The notes under the pieces: model-generated | Seen by the model: the letters and a program-made list of their open reading frames with translations, nothing else | What the model was told of the DNA's origin: nothing | The model's database searches: none | Assembly: GCA_949126835.1 (NCBI GenBank) | Contig: OX421499.1 | Location: 11,856,200-11,920,199, forward strand | DNA length: 64,000 bases | Direction: 5' to 3' | DNA from: Anisus vortex | Lineage: Eukaryota > Mollusca > Gastropoda > Planorbidae | Shown here: piece by piece, positions 22,491 through 34,401 of the stretch | Numbering within the stretch: position 1 is the stretch's first letter | How the letters are laid out: every line of letters starts with the position of its first letter | Translations under genes and position numbers: made by a program

Positions 22491-24016
22491 AATATCACTC
22501 AACATTAGAAGTATTAGGAACAAACAAAAATACATCGTACACCTTGTAAGGAAACATAAACCAGATTTCCTCTTCTTACAAGAGACCAACATTAACACAC
22601 ACTACATGGCGGAACGCTACACGGCAGACATGGGATACAAAAATAGCACATCTGGTTTAGGGACATACGCCAGAGGCGTGTCCATCATACAAACATCCGA
22701 AAATACACAGTCACTCACAAACATACAGACGACGAATGTAGACTTGCAATCATTAGAGTAGAGAACAATACTAACAAATACACACTAGTCAACACACTTG
22801 CCCCTGTGCAATACGCAGACAAACCCGCCTTCTTCCAAAAACTAGAAGATACATTAGACACCAACTATAACCATGACGTACTAGTACTTGGGGGTGATTT
22901 CAATTTCATTTAAAGAAGTAGAGACAGACAGGACGCCAACATAAATAATCGAAACAAACAATGGTTAGAACACACATTACACACTTATCAGTTAGTCGAC
23001 GCTTATAGGACAGTTAACCCGACCGGACGGGAGACCACTTTCGTCCACTCAACATATAGTGCAAGGGTCGCGATTAGACCGATTTTATGTGCCCCAAAAT
23101 AAAAAAAATTGCCATGGTGTGTCACCTCGAGGAGACCCTGGGGTACCCGGACCACAAGGCAGTGTATTTCAGTGTATGTGCGCCTGACCGAAGGTGAGGC
23201 GTGTTAGGCATGGCCGCGTGGTTCCCCCCACTGGAAGTTTAACAGAATAGAAACAATAAAAACACTGATAGAAAACACATTAGACATCAACGATACAGAC
23301 ATGCAAGTAGACACTAGGGATACATGGTTAGTTTAAAAAAGTACAATCAAACAACTCACAATAGGGATAGCAAAACACATAAACACACAGCGCAGGGTAA
23401 CAGAACAACACTTAAAACAACAACTAGAACACATCGCGGAAGACACACCAGAAGCACACACTATTAGGGCACAGTTAGAAGACATAAACAATCACAAATA
23501 CTTAGGGGCATAGACAAGATGCAGAACACAAGGGTTAACAGAGGGTCCAAATAAAGCTTTTCTCACTATATAACAGAACATACACAGGAAACGTACAATA
23601 ACACAAATCATAGACGCGCAAGGCAACACGCATACAGATAATAAAGATATCACCAACACCATTTTTCAACACATCTATACGCAAGAACCGATAGTCACTG
23701 CAGAACAACACAAGATGCTACAATATTGAAAACCATTCACAGAACAGGATAGGGGTTTAATAGACACACCCATAATAATCCAAGACATAAACACTGCAAT
23801 AAACGCTTTACACAATGACAAATCACCGGGGCCAGATGACTTGACTGCTGAGTTTTATAAAGCTTTCTTGCCCTCTCTGGCCCCAATACTTCTAAACATT
23901 CTCAAGGTGCCCTCCCTCAGACGCTCAACGAGGCTTATATCACCATATTTGAGAAAAGCCGTAATGAGAGAATGTCTGTGGGAGGGTACCGCCCCATCTC
24001 ACTACTCAACAGATTT
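21695..24016 (+). mobile_element. Tx1-like LINE fragment (ORF1 end, ORF2 endonuclease and start of RT)
   Basis: A decayed autonomous-type LINE. Its left end is fused to the broken U2 array at about 21694. Its right end, in the RT at 'GYRPISLL', is cut off by a minus-strand LINE beginning at about 24017. The order ORF1, ORF2-endonuclease, ORF2-RT is that of Tx1/L1-type elements. Multiple stops and frameshifts make it inactive. Confidence 0.85.
22468..24016 (+). pseudogene. Tx1-like ORF2: APE endonuclease and N-terminal RT, broken
   Basis: ORF2 begins ATG 22468, overlapping ORF1 by 23 bases. The endonuclease N-terminus reads 'ISLNIRSIRNKQ' and 'PDFLFLQETNI' (metal-binding Glu), then 'GGDFNF' near 22893-22910 followed by a stop, then 'DAYRTVNPTGRETTFVH' near 23000. 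Many stops and shifts follow. The RT start is seen at 'KSPGPDDLTAEFYK' (about 23820) and 'GYRPISLL' (about 23978). The palm motifs are lost to the next insertion. The product would have nicked DNA and reverse-transcribed the LINE RNA. Confidence 0.8.
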
Positions 24017-24039
24017 CTTCTTCTTCTGCGTTTCATTTA

Positions 24040-24850
24040 GCTTTCCTTTGCTGTGTCAGATTGGCAGTCCTGTTTCTCTGACAAACCGGGCTGTTGTCTG
24101 TAGGAATGGATTTGGGCCCCAGAGCTTTTCCTCCATGGTGGCTCCCTGAGGCCAGGCCTGGTTACGGGCACCATTGCAGGATGTGCTCTGCATTCTGGAG
24201 TCCAGTTCCACAGGGGCACTCAGGGGTGTGACTTAAGCCGATTCGGTGCTGGTGGTCTAATAGTCTGTTGTGTCCTGTCCTTAGTCGGAGTATGGTGGTC
24301 TGCTCATATCTGGTAAGGTGTGGCCAGTCGTCTCGTGTTGGGGGATTGTGTTGTTCAGTCCATTTTCTCTTGTACATGTCTTTGATTATGACCTTTGCCT
24401 CGCAGCAGGAGATGTGGTGTGTGTGGTTTTTATCCTGTGGGGCATCTCTTCCGAGCCTGGCCAGCTCATCTGCCTCTCGTTTCCAGGCAGACCACAATGT
24501 GAGGGTAGTGAGAGAGTACTCAGTCTGTCCAGTGTCTCCCTCTCGAGGTGATCCCTTGGGGATATCAGTCCCTCTATGCAGGATTTGCTGTCTGTGAGCA
24601 TGCCAATATGACCGGCAGGTGGGGTAAGCTTGTTGATCAGGCTTGTGGCTTCCCGAATGGAGTTCTGCTTTATGGTTGGTGGTTGGAAAGCCAGCTGGGA
24701 GGGAGTGAGAGGTGGTGTGTCAATTTGGGTGTGAGATAACTATTCCGCTTCCTCCAATTTTGGTGTTAGGATTTGTAGAGCCGTCGGTATAGATATGGGT
24801 CCATTTGTTTATGCTGTATTCTCTCTCTAGCATGTCCACTGTGAGGATCT
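24040..24850 (-). pseudogene. LINE RNase H domain and C-terminal zinc motif, frameshifted
   Basis: Read on the minus strand: 'HIYTDGST' (first RNase H Asp) near 24775-24800, then 'LTDSKSCIEGL' (a further catalytic Asp) near 24570-24600, the helix 'ADELARLG', and 'CPCGTGLQNAEHILQWCP' near 24165-24220, a CX1CX8HX4C-type motif common at the end of such LINE proteins. Several frame changes separate these blocks. The stop is about 20 bases before the 3' tail. Confidence 0.8.
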
Positions 24851-25134
24851 ATGTGTGACCTTTGATAGCCCCTATTTGATGTCGATTCCTGGAACTTCCT
24901 TGGAGAAGAGTACCGTATGTTGTGGTGTGGACTGTTCCATTCTTCTGTGAGTTGTACGAGTTCATAGATGTCAGGTGTGTTGGAAAGCTCATCTGAGTGT
25001 GCTTTGGCTAGTTGTCTTGACATGTGATTGAAGCTGGACCTTTTGAGTCTGTTTTTGGTTCTTGCCTGGAGTATGTTGTGCACAGGCAGACTAACCATAA
25101 TTTGTATTTTGGAGTGATGAGTTAGGATCTTTCC

Positions 25135-27430
25135 TTACCGTCTTTTGTCTAGAGGGGCAAGGTTTGTGGTTGTTTCTAGTGCTGTAATGGGTGTAGTTTT
25201 TAGTCCTCCTTTGATAATGCGCATACCTGCATTTTGTACTGTGCTGAGCCTGTGTGTGTTGCTTTTGTAGGCGGTACTCCGGGTAGCTGATCCATATTCC
25301 ATTATCGGTCTGACATATCCAGTGTATACTTTTTTGAGGATTTTGCTGTTAGCTCCCCAGTCTGTCCCTGACAGCTTTTTCATTACTGCCAACCTCCTGG
25401 TAGCCCGGCTCTCTGTTTCCTTGATGTGTGTGTTCCATGTCAGTCTTTTGTCTAGTTTGATGCCTAGATATGTGGGCGTGTCTTCTTGGGGAATGGTTTT
25501 GTTGTTAATTTTTAGCTGGAGTGTTTGTGGAGAGCGAAAAGCAAGTTGCCACAGTCTTGGAGCAGTTTATTGTCACACCTCAATCTACAGCCCATTTGCC
25601 TATTTTGTTTAGGGCTTCTTGCATCCTTATTGAGGCAGCTGGTAGAGATTCTGAGGCATTCCATAGTGTGAGGTCATCTGCATGAAGTGCTCGATTGATT
25701 TTGAGTGGTATGTTGTCTACTATATCATTAATGAAGATGTTAAAGAGGGTTGGGGAGACAACGCCTCCTTGTGGGACTCCTTCCCTAATTTTGACTAAGT
25801 GGCTCAGATTGTTTTGGAGCTTTACCCTGGCAGTTCTGTGACTGAGAAAGTTGCTTAGCCAGTCAAACATTTTACCTGTCATGCCTGCTGTCATATACTG
25901 TTGGTTTTCCAAGTATTAAAACACACAATGCTTATTCCCCCCTCTTTTTCTGCCTACACACGATTTTGTGGGCGGGGCTTAGTCTTTCCAATACCTCGAC
26001 TTTTAGTACGAAGGCGATAGATCCTAGATAATGTTGGGATTCCGTGTTGACCTCAAACTCTCGGAGTGGCTAGGAATGGTTTATTATTTCTGCATAGGGT
26101 AGTTCCTATCATATTTATTATGAGTTTTGTAATGATACCATTTTTTTCACACCTCCTAGTAATAGGTCTGTCCTTAGCACCACTTTAATAGTATTTAATG
26201 ATTTGTTTGTCTAAAAGGCAGCGATTTTTGAGATAATTTCTTTAGAGGACGCTTGTGTTTGCACTTTTTTATTCTAACTGTACATAATCTTTGTATTGTA
26301 TATATTGGAACATATCACCTGAATTAAATTATCAACAACATTTACACTGAAGCTTCCTCGTCAAGTTACTATTCTATTGTGTAACTTACAATACTAAAAT
26401 ATTTATTTACTATTCTAACGTCAAGGAAAGGAAATGTTAGAACGCAAATCCTGAGTTTGTGCCCAGGACTATAATGAGAGTTCGTGTAATACTGAAACAT
26501 AAATAATAATAACTAAAGTCTACCCTAGGATTAACGAGAATTATCAACGATATCTACACGGCTCTGGCCACAAGGGGATTGTGGACGTAACACCTGCGTT
26601 TAGGAGCTTAACTAGCAGCCCTTTCTTCCAGACCCTATCGAACGCCTTGGAGAGGTCTATAAATGTTGCTACCACTTTTTCTTTCATTTGAAAGGCATTT
26701 TCAATGGATTGAGTTAGGTGAATTAGCTGATCCTCTGTACTTCTGTTTTTTCCTGAAGGCTGATTGTTCTTTGATGATTATGTTGTTTGATTCTAGGTGC
26801 CACATAAGCCTTTTGCTGATCATCCTTTCCAGTGTCTTTCCCAGGCAGCTCAGTAGGCTGATTGGTCTGTAACTGTCTTTTTGTTTGGGGTCCTTTTGCT
26901 TTTTTGGGATGGGGATGATTATTGCCTCTTTCCAGGCAATAGGAAAGCTGCCCGATTTCCACGATTGATTGTATAGTTCTAGTAGCTTTTCCCTGGCACC
27001 TGGTCCCAAGTGTTTGATCATCTCATTGCAGATGCCATCCTTTACAGAAGATTTCTTCATTTTGAGTTTTTGGATTGCATCATTTAGTTCTTCCAGTGTG
27101 AGCTTTGACGTCATTGTTGGAGTTTGGTTTGTTTGTTTCCTGGGCTTAGTTTGAAGTTGCTTCTCTACTTCTTTACGCCTTGTTCGCGGAACTTTGGTTG
27201 TGCTCTCCAGTTGGAAGTGGTCGGCAAGTATGTTTGCTGCCTGTTTTCTCCTTTTCAAGGAGCCACGATGCTCAATTGCAGGTGTTCCTCTAGCTGTTGT
27301 AACATCTTCGTTTAGTGTTTTAATTAGGTGCCAAAGTTTCCCTGTGTTGTTTTCAAGACTAAGACCCTCGGTTTTGTCTTTTCAGCATTTTTGTAGCTCA
27401 CAGGTTTTGGTTTCGTTGTATTCTTTTTAA
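25135..27430 (-). pseudogene. LINE reverse transcriptase, split by a solo LTR
   Basis: Minus strand, high to low: 'GICNEMIKHLG' and 'PIPKKQKD...YRPISLLS' (26800-27060), 'FIDLSKAFDRVW' (catalytic Asp region, near 26640-26675), then the 704 bp LTR at 25889-26592, then 'GKMFDWLSNFL', 'GVPQGGVVSPTLFN' (about 25750-25790) and 'LHADDLTLW' (ADD catalytic pair, about 25660-25685), and the thumb region down to 25135. Frameshifts near 27330 and 25540 show decay beyond the LTR insertion. Confidence 0.85.
25889..26592. mobile_element. Solo LTR (704 bp) with 5 bp target duplication
   Basis: The insertion begins TGTCATATACTG and ends GACGTAACA on the plus strand, so both strands start TG and end CA. It is flanked by the exact 5 bp duplication 'cctgc' (25884-25888 and 26593-26597). 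Removing it restores the RT reading (Asn-Ala-Gly then Met/Val-Thr-Gly-Lys). A lone LTR is the usual product of recombination between the two LTRs of a Gypsy or retrovirus-like element. Orientation is uncertain; no internal coding sequence or primer site remains. Confidence 0.85.
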
Positions 27431-27520
27431 TGTTGTTGTGTTTAATTGTGGTGTCTAGCGTAGGGTTGGTTTCCATTTCCTCCCTGGCTTCTGTTAGTTC
27501 TTGATGTTTGGTTTCCAAGA

Positions 27521-28259
27521 TCTATCTTCCACACGTCTGGTCTTTCTACCTACAGACACGGACTGACCGATACACACCACCAACACCACATTTTGCAGAA
27601 ACATTATATAGACATAAATTAGATATAGCAATCAACAAAGACAATCTTTAAAATTTACTGCATAGTTGTAACCACTTATTGCCATAAAAAATATTTTAAC
27701 ATCAGTCATATAACTCGACAATATAAAATTAAATATTTACCTTCTAAGACTAAGAGAATGTAATAATTGTTTAAAAATGTAAAACTTTTTCGAACTCGCA
27801 ATTGTCCCACTGCTTTTAATGAGTATGTGTGTAGTACTAATTTTAAGTAAATTGTAGCTCCCACTCACTATAAACTGGTGTAATAAGATAGATATCTGAG
27901 CTTATTAACATCCTACATGTTTTAAGTATGTGTACACGTATGCCAGAATGTACATGCGAAACATGAGTCGGTACACATTTATGATAAAATGTACAACTCT
28001 TAAAACCATTTTATGGCCTAAGGAAGTTTCAATAATGTTATTTTTGCAACCCGCTGCCAATGTGAACCCTTTTTGTTGTCACGCCGCCCATACAAGGCGA
28101 GAAGACGAAGTAACTAATCTATGTAATTTTCTTTTATGCCACTACGTATGTATTATTAGTAAGACATTCACCTCACTATAATGTATGAAGTAGGCTACTT
28201 ATCATGCTTTAATACAATGGAGTAAGTATGGATAGATGTATGTGTGCGTGTGTGTGTGT
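27521..28259. other. No gene recognised; AT-rich spacer
   Basis: A short A/C-rich piece near 27600-27640 ('agacataaattagatatagc') resembles the end of the Tx1-like ORF2 frames elsewhere in the window and may be the far side of the interrupted Tx1 LINE. The rest shows nothing I recognise. A short (TG)n-like tract lies at 28238-28259. Confidence 0.5.
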
Positions 28260-30467
28260 CTGTATATATGATATATCTACAGACGATGACCTGCAAACAA
28301 TTTTCATTCAACGCTATAAAACAATACCGCAGGAAGAAGAAGAACTTTTGGATATACCATTTTCATTAGAGGAAATCAACAGTGCAATACAATCAGCACA
28401 GGCAAAACTCCAGGACCAGATGGCTTAACTTTTGAATTTTACAAACATTTCTTTCCCTATATAGGACCGCTTCTACTGAATTTATATCAAGAAGCCTTAA
28501 ATAATCAAGAACTTCCGCAAACTTTAATGAAGCCTATATAACCTTACTTTCCAAGAATGCAAGTATTAATAATGCAAACAATTATAGACATATCTCTCTT
28601 TTGAATGTTGACTATAAAATTTTGGCGAAAATGGTATTTTTAAGATTCAAACCTCATATAAGTAATTTAATAGGTTGTGATCAATTCTATGTACATCCCG
28701 ACAAAAATATTGAACACTTAAATCATTTTTTGAGAGATTATATATGTTATGCTGAAAATAAAATGTTAACGTCTTCTATCATATCAATAGACCAAGAGAA
28801 GGCTTTTGATAGGGTAGATCACGGATATGTTTTTAAAATAATAACTTTAGGAAATTATATTAGTAATTATATTAAACTGATGTATCAAAAGCCCACTAGT
28901 AAACTGTTAGTAAACCACACCCTAAGTAATAGCATTCCCATTGAAAGATCAATAAGACAAGGATGCCCTTATCACCTTTTTTGTATATACTATGTGTTGA
29001 ACCCTTATTAGAAAAAAATAGATTAGACCCGACCATCAAAGGTACAAATATCCCTGGTTTCTTTTTCCACTATTAAAGTATTGGCCTACGCTGATGACAC
29101 CACGTTTTTCCCCTCTTCTGATAATGATATAAACAAAATATTTCTCACTTTCACGTCATTAGGTAAAGCAAGTGGGGCAAAAGTTAACACAAATAAATCG
29201 GCAATAATGAGGTTAGGAAAACTTAAATATAAAACTAATTTCCCACAAGAAATCAAAGTTGTACAGTCTATTAAAATATGTGGGATTACGTGGAACCAAA
29301 ACAGAGTCCATTATTTAAAAAAAACAGAAAACATTATAAAACAATTTGAACACGCAGAAACAACCATTTTTGGGCGCGCAATTCTCATCAATACCTTAGT
29401 CATTCCAAAAATTGTTCACCTGGCTACCATTACAGAACCACCCCCCACATTTATACCCAAAATAACTAATATTATCAGAAAATTTACCTTTAAAAATACT
29501 ATTAAAAATATATAACACACTACAATAATACAAGATAAACAGGAAGGGGGAATTAATCTTCAAGACATTAAAACAAAAATTCAAGCACTCAGGCTTAAAT
29601 TTATTAAGCAAATAGTTAAATCACCCCACATATACCCCTTAGCCATCTATTTTTATGGCATGAGACTAAGTAAACTATTACCTATCCAAAATAACACGCC
29701 CCACTATTTTGGGACACATGTGTACCCTTTTTATAGATCCATATCAGGGCACTAACAAACAATGAACATTTAGTTCATAATAAACTTAAATTTACTCCTT
29801 ACTTAAAATTAGTAAACAAGAAAATCTCTCCCAAAGAATTAAGTGGGCCAAAGTCCACCTTATAACGCATTTTAAAGATACCTTTTATAAACCTTCATAA
29901 TAAACACATTAGCCCTAAAGCGAAAAAAATAACTTATAGACTCATCTTTGGAATGACCCCCATAGCCCATCGGAAAAAAATCTAGCGGTGATAGGAAAAC
30001 ATTCTGTAAGTTATGTAATGCAAATGCACTTGAAACTGAAAAAAATATTTTTAGACTGCCTAACTATTCAACCCACTAAAAACACCCTAAAAGAACTAAT
30101 CGAAATTAATATCCAAAAAGACATAAATATAGAATTAGCTATCACCCTTAACAAAATACCTAGAATGAATAACAAAAATAGGCATGTCAATAACCTAATC
30201 ATATTAGCTGAGTATAGACTGCTAGTGTGGAAGAGAAGAAAGAAAATATGGTGGGAAAATAAACCAACCACACCCCACGCCCTGGATAATATGTTTAGAC
30301 TAAGTACGGACTTTAAAATTCAAAATTTAAAAATGTGATAGTGTAATATTCTGTTTTTTTTTAATGCAGGTTTCACAACTATGTACCCCCTTTTGGTTTA
30401 AATGTTAAATTTCAACTGTGTTTATTACCACCACTATTATGTCTAAAGTGTTTAAATGAAATTTTAA
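28260..30467 (+). pseudogene. Second Tx1-like LINE ORF2 (RT to C-terminus), decayed
   Basis: RT of the same broad group as the array element but clearly diverged. Visible in order: 'DIPFSLEEINSAI', 'GPDGLTFEFYKHFFP' (after a frameshift), 'LLNVDYKILAKMV', 'IISIDQEKAFDRVDH' (28780-28820), 'PIERSIRQGCP' (28935-28967), 'AYADDTTFF' (YADD 29087-29098), 'GRAILINTLVIPKIVHLATITEPPP', and a C-terminus ending at 30338. Several stops (for example near 29010, 29515 and 29755) and lost bases, including the CCHC, make it inactive. No endonuclease is present. The 3' UTR is short, about 130 bp, if the U2-like trace marks its end. Confidence 0.85.
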
Positions 30468-30545
30468 TTCTAAAAATTGGTTTTAGCCTAATATCTGTTA
30501 TATGGCTCCTTTAGTCACCATGTTTTTATCTGGTTTTACCAATCA
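30468..30545 (+). ncRNA. Decayed U2 snRNA-like trace after the second Tx1-like LINE
   Basis: About 29 of 36 bases match the intact-array U2 over the block starting 'agcctaatatctg', then 'tggctcctttagtcacca', and the similarity continues loosely through the Sm-site area ('tctggtttt'). It lies just downstream of a Tx1-like LINE in the same orientation, as in the array. I judge this by eye only. It may be a relic of an older U2 insertion, or chance similarity in an AT-rich region. Confidence 0.45.
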
Positions 30546-31812
30546 ATTTTTCTTTCATTGTCAATACGGCAATAACTATATTCTGTATACCATTATGATC
30601 ACTTGTGGTAAACAAGTGTTTTTTGTTCCCTGTGTAAATATTTAAAACCAAACTGTCAATAAAACTACCAACAGTAAAAGTTGTGGAGTTAGGTTATCCA
30701 CTATTACTATGCGCTTTTTGTATTCATAATGTTCTATTTTGATTGTGTAATTTTATTGTGCATGCCTGTAAGTGTGTAGTTATTAAAATTTTCATTGTAA
30801 ATAATCAACGCAGTTGTCCAGCTGACCCATATTGTTTTTAAAGTCCATTACGCACTCATGTGTAACGACGAGGCTCGAGACGGTGTTCATCTCTCATCCT
30901 CCCAACCCCTCCCATTTTTTCCCTTCCCCTTTCTATAGATTTTTTTTCATCCCCTCTTTCCTTCTATTGCAATGGCTTAAACAATCTGAAACGTCATGTT
31001 TTTTCGTTTTTTTTCAATGTGCAGTATTAGGTGATAGTGCGCTATTTCTAATGTGTAGCCCACTATAAGTTCAGTTTTTGTTATTTTGAACGGTCCAGAA
31101 AACGGTTTTTCATCTTCATGGTCCATTGCGTACGAAGTATGAGGCGAGAGACTCGTCATGTCCTGCCCCGTCTTCCCCTACTTAGCCCCTCCCTCTGTTT
31201 AACTTCACGGTTCTACACTGAACGGAAGCAATACCCACCTTTATACCCCTGTTATATGCATAAAATTTGAAACTTGTTTCCTTTAATAAACTGTAAATAC
31301 CGGTACGTGTCCAGCGTGACTGGATGGGAAATTTTATATTAAAATTGTATCTATACCAGCAAGTAATACTTGCTATTATGCTTACTGTAGTTTACTCAAC
31401 TGGTTACACTATTTTAAAAGACATTTTTTTACCATTACTAGTATGTACCTACAGTAACCAGTAGGTTGCATGTATTGTATCTCTGCTGCTTTTTATAACT
31501 ATGACCTATATAGTAGTTAGTGTGAATGATTTGCACAGAGTATGTGTGTACATTTGTAAATAATTTGTCCAGCTTGACCGGACGACTAACATTTTTCGTT
31601 GTTCATGGTCCAATGATTCCCCTGTACAAGACAAGAACCGAGTGACGATAACCCGTCCTCCCCCCCCCTCCACCCCACACCTCCCACTTTCTCCCCAAGG
31701 CTGTCTGCTGTCATGGTTCATTGAACCGCTCTATAGTCCATCTTTCTTCTCGTCCCTGCCACACCCTGCTCTGATCTTTTGTTTTTTCTCTCATTTATTC
31801 ACGTGTTTCTAA
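30546..31812. other. No gene; weakly modular C-rich/AT-rich DNA
   Basis: Words like 'tgtccagcttgacc' recur near 30815, 31308 and 31565, each followed at a variable distance by 'tggtccattg'-like and C-rich stretches. This recalls the modular 3' UTRs of the Tx1-like elements and may be one. No open frame of interest. Confidence 0.4.
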
Positions 31813-32577
31813 CACAAGTTTTAGCTTGCATAGCAAACACTACGATTAACAGAAGTTTTAGCTTGCATAGCAAACACAACGATTAACAGAAGTTTTAGCT
31901 TGCATAGCAAACACTACGATTAACAGAAGTTTTAGATTGCATAGCAAACACTACGATTAACACAAGTTTTAGCTTGCATAGCAAACACTACGATTAACAG
32001 AAGTTTTAGCTTTCATAGCAAACACTACGATTAACAGAAGTTTTAGCTTGCATAGCAAACACTACGATTAACAGAAGTTTTAGCTTGCATAGCAAACACT
32101 ACGATTAACAGAAGTTTTAGCTTGCATAGCAAACACTACGATTAACAGAAGTTTTAGATTGCATAGCAAACACTACGATTAACACAAGTTTTAGCTTGCA
32201 TAGCAAACACTACGATTAACAGAAGTTTTAGCTTGCATAGCAAACACTACGATTAACAGAAGTTTTAGCTTGCATAGCAAACACTACGATTAATAGACGT
32301 TTTAGCTTGCATAGCAAACACTACGATTAACAGAAGTTTTAGCTTGCATAGCAAACACTACGATTAACAGAAGTTTTAGCTTGCATAGCAAACACTACGA
32401 TTAACAGAAGTTTTAGCTTGCATAGCAAACACTACGATTAACAGCAAACATTACGATTAACAGAAGTTTTAGCTTGCATAGCAAACACTACGATTAACAG
32501 AAGTTTTAGCTTGCATAGCAAACACTACGATTAACCGTAGTTTTAGCTTGCATAGCAAACACTACGATTAACAGAAG
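31813..32577. repeat. 37 bp minisatellite, about 20 copies, with higher-order period
   Basis: Direct tandem repeats of a 37 bp unit containing 'agttttagcttgcatag' and 'caaacactacgattaac'. There are no unique spacers. Variants 'agattgc' (31933 and 32156) and 'cacaagtt' recur about 222 bp apart, that is every six units, showing block duplication. One partial unit interrupts the series near 32440. It ends about 100 bp before the Gypsy LTR. Confidence 0.95.
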
Positions 32578-32674
32578 GCACTGGTGAGAGAGATGAAGAA
32601 TAAAAGGGAAAAAAGATGAAGGCTCGATATAAAAATACCGGCCAATCCTTCGTCTCGATTGTAAGTGACGGGGT

Positions 32675-32801
32675 TGTGACGAATGGAAACAAATCGGTCG
32701 TCACATAGGCCGAATTTTATAACTGCCAATGTTTATAACAAATGTATTAGCATCACAACCATGTATGGATTAGGAATATATGTACATTATTTTGATTAAG
32801 C

Positions 32802-32841
<40 letters not shown>

Positions 32842-33877
32842 TTAGAAATATAAATGTTGTTTGTAAATGTTAGTATATTACCTTGTTCCCATATAGCGGG
32901 GTTTCCCGGCCAAGTAAAATGATACTATACCGCCCTCCCCCCCACCCACCTTCCCGTGTCACCTTTTCCACCCGCGACGTGGTTATCCCCCCTTACCTGT
33001 TAAGATAGGAATCATCTCCCTCCAACTTTGAATGGCGTACGAATTTAACGACCAGTGTCCAGATTGCAATTAAGGGTCACATAGTCTCGTGAATATCGCG
33101 CCCTCTCGCCCCCCCCCCCCCTTTCCACCTTCCTGGGTGACCATATATTTCCTACCTTATCTTGTCACTGTTTCAGGAAATATAATTCCAGTTGATATCA
33201 TTTTTTTCTGATCGCCAACGGTGGACATTGACATTTTTATGCATAGCTCTGGCCTTCTGCAAATGGCCCATAATTAGGCGACTTTCTAGGGCCAGGGAGA
33301 TCCCTCTGTTGATCTCAAAATTTAGTACCAGATGTCAAACCATTGGTATAGTTTACACTCCCCCTCTTCATGCCCGCTATATAAGTTGAAACTGTTCGCT
33401 GTAAATGTAGTCCTACGCCAGTCTCATAAGAAGACACGCTTTCATTTTAGTTAGAAGTCAGATCTAACTATTGTAAATATTGTTCTACTCAGATTGTTTG
33501 ATCCACCATTTTATATGCCAGTTTAGTCACGAAGTTTTGCATTTTGTTGATGAATTGCCTGCATCTGCTAATAGTTTACCTTCATCATTGTATTATTATT
33601 GCTAGCCATTTTCCGCTACCATTGAATAAAGTCATACAGTTTTCTCTCATAAGACAACAGCGTTGGTTACTGTTTGGTTAGAACGTGACATTGTTTGTTA
33701 GACTTAGACGTTTACGAAGCCACGTCTAAGGAAAGGTGTCAAATATAAATTTGCAAAAGTACAGTAGAGGCTGCCATCCGACTTCAAAAGATACCTCCAG
33801 ACCAACGAAGCCAAGGGTGTGAGTTGAAACCTCCACCACACGTGTAACCGAGTCGAATCCACAACTACCGGGTTACA
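32675..33877 (+). repeat. 5' LTR
   Basis: 1203 bp. It contains a (GA)n run (about 32808-32836), a TATA-type box 'tatataa' at 33378-33384 and a poly(A) signal 'aataaa' at 33625-33630. From these, U3 would end near 33410 and U5 would be the terminal 230 bp or so. It ends 'ggttaca'. Confidence 0.93.
33378..33384 (+). promoter_or_regulatory. LTR TATA box
   Basis: 'tatataa' after a GC-containing stretch in the 5' LTR. The same word is at 37733-37739 in the 3' LTR. It is the likely core promoter of the element. Confidence 0.55.
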
Positions 33878-33881
33878 TAAT

Positions 33882-33896
33882 TGAGGTCTCGTCCGG
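33882..33896 (+). promoter_or_regulatory. Probable tRNA primer-binding site
   Basis: 'tgaggtctcgtccgg' begins four bases after the LTR. It resembles the tRNA-Pro-complementary site of many Gypsy and gammaretroviral elements (tgggggctcgtccgg) with two or three differences. Confidence 0.55.
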
Positions 33897-34401
33897 TGAT
33901 TCGAATCTGGGCACCATTTGAAGCGGTCCAGCTTGATTGTATTTTTGCTGGGGGCTCTTATTCACCTCTAACAGAAAAGCCACTGTCCTGACAACCCGGT
34001 GACAACCTGTATCAACCCCTACACAAACACTGCCTGTCTCCTGAAGAAAGTCAACTAGACCTACCCTGCACATTTCATTGAACATTGCTTGTTACCTGAA
34101 GAGTGTCAACTGCCAACCAGACAACCCTGTAGACAACCATTTGCCACACGTTTATCCACCTGACACCATAGATCAGCTTCAACGCCGTCGTGAGACAACA
34201 CAGCTAATAGTTACCGAAGTCCACAAGACAGAATTAAAAACATTCTAACATTCTAGTGACATTAGTGAATAGTGTATAAGTGTGTGTGTGTGTTAGTGAT
34301 ATGGATTTCTGTAATTCAAATTAGGAAGGCTGAAGGGTAAGTGATCCTTTTACTTTTGTTATATCATTGGCAATTTAGCATAATTTAGAAGTTAGAATAT
34401 C

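Larger units (their letters stand above)
24017..27520 (-). mobile_element. RNase H-bearing LINE (I-superfamily-like), 5'-truncated
   Basis: Minus-strand non-LTR element lying inside the Tx1-like fragment. Reading from high to low coordinates it shows RT, then RNase H, then a C-terminal CCHC-like motif, and ends in a very short 3' UTR with a (gaa)n-like tail at about 24017-24030. RNase H after RT is characteristic of the I, R1, Tad and related clades. I cannot assign the exact clade. Endonuclease and ORF1 are absent, and a solo LTR splits the RT. The 5' limit near 27520 is approximate. Confidence 0.8.

Noticed and set aside
31813..32577. Regular 37 bp repeats resembling a CRISPR array
   Set aside because: Repeats are head to tail with no unique spacers, in an animal genome full of retroelements; it is a minisatellite.
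33890..33920. tRNA T-arm-like 'gattcgaatc' just after the 5' LTR
   Set aside because: It is a short palindrome next to the primer-binding site; no acceptor or D-arm can be paired upstream.
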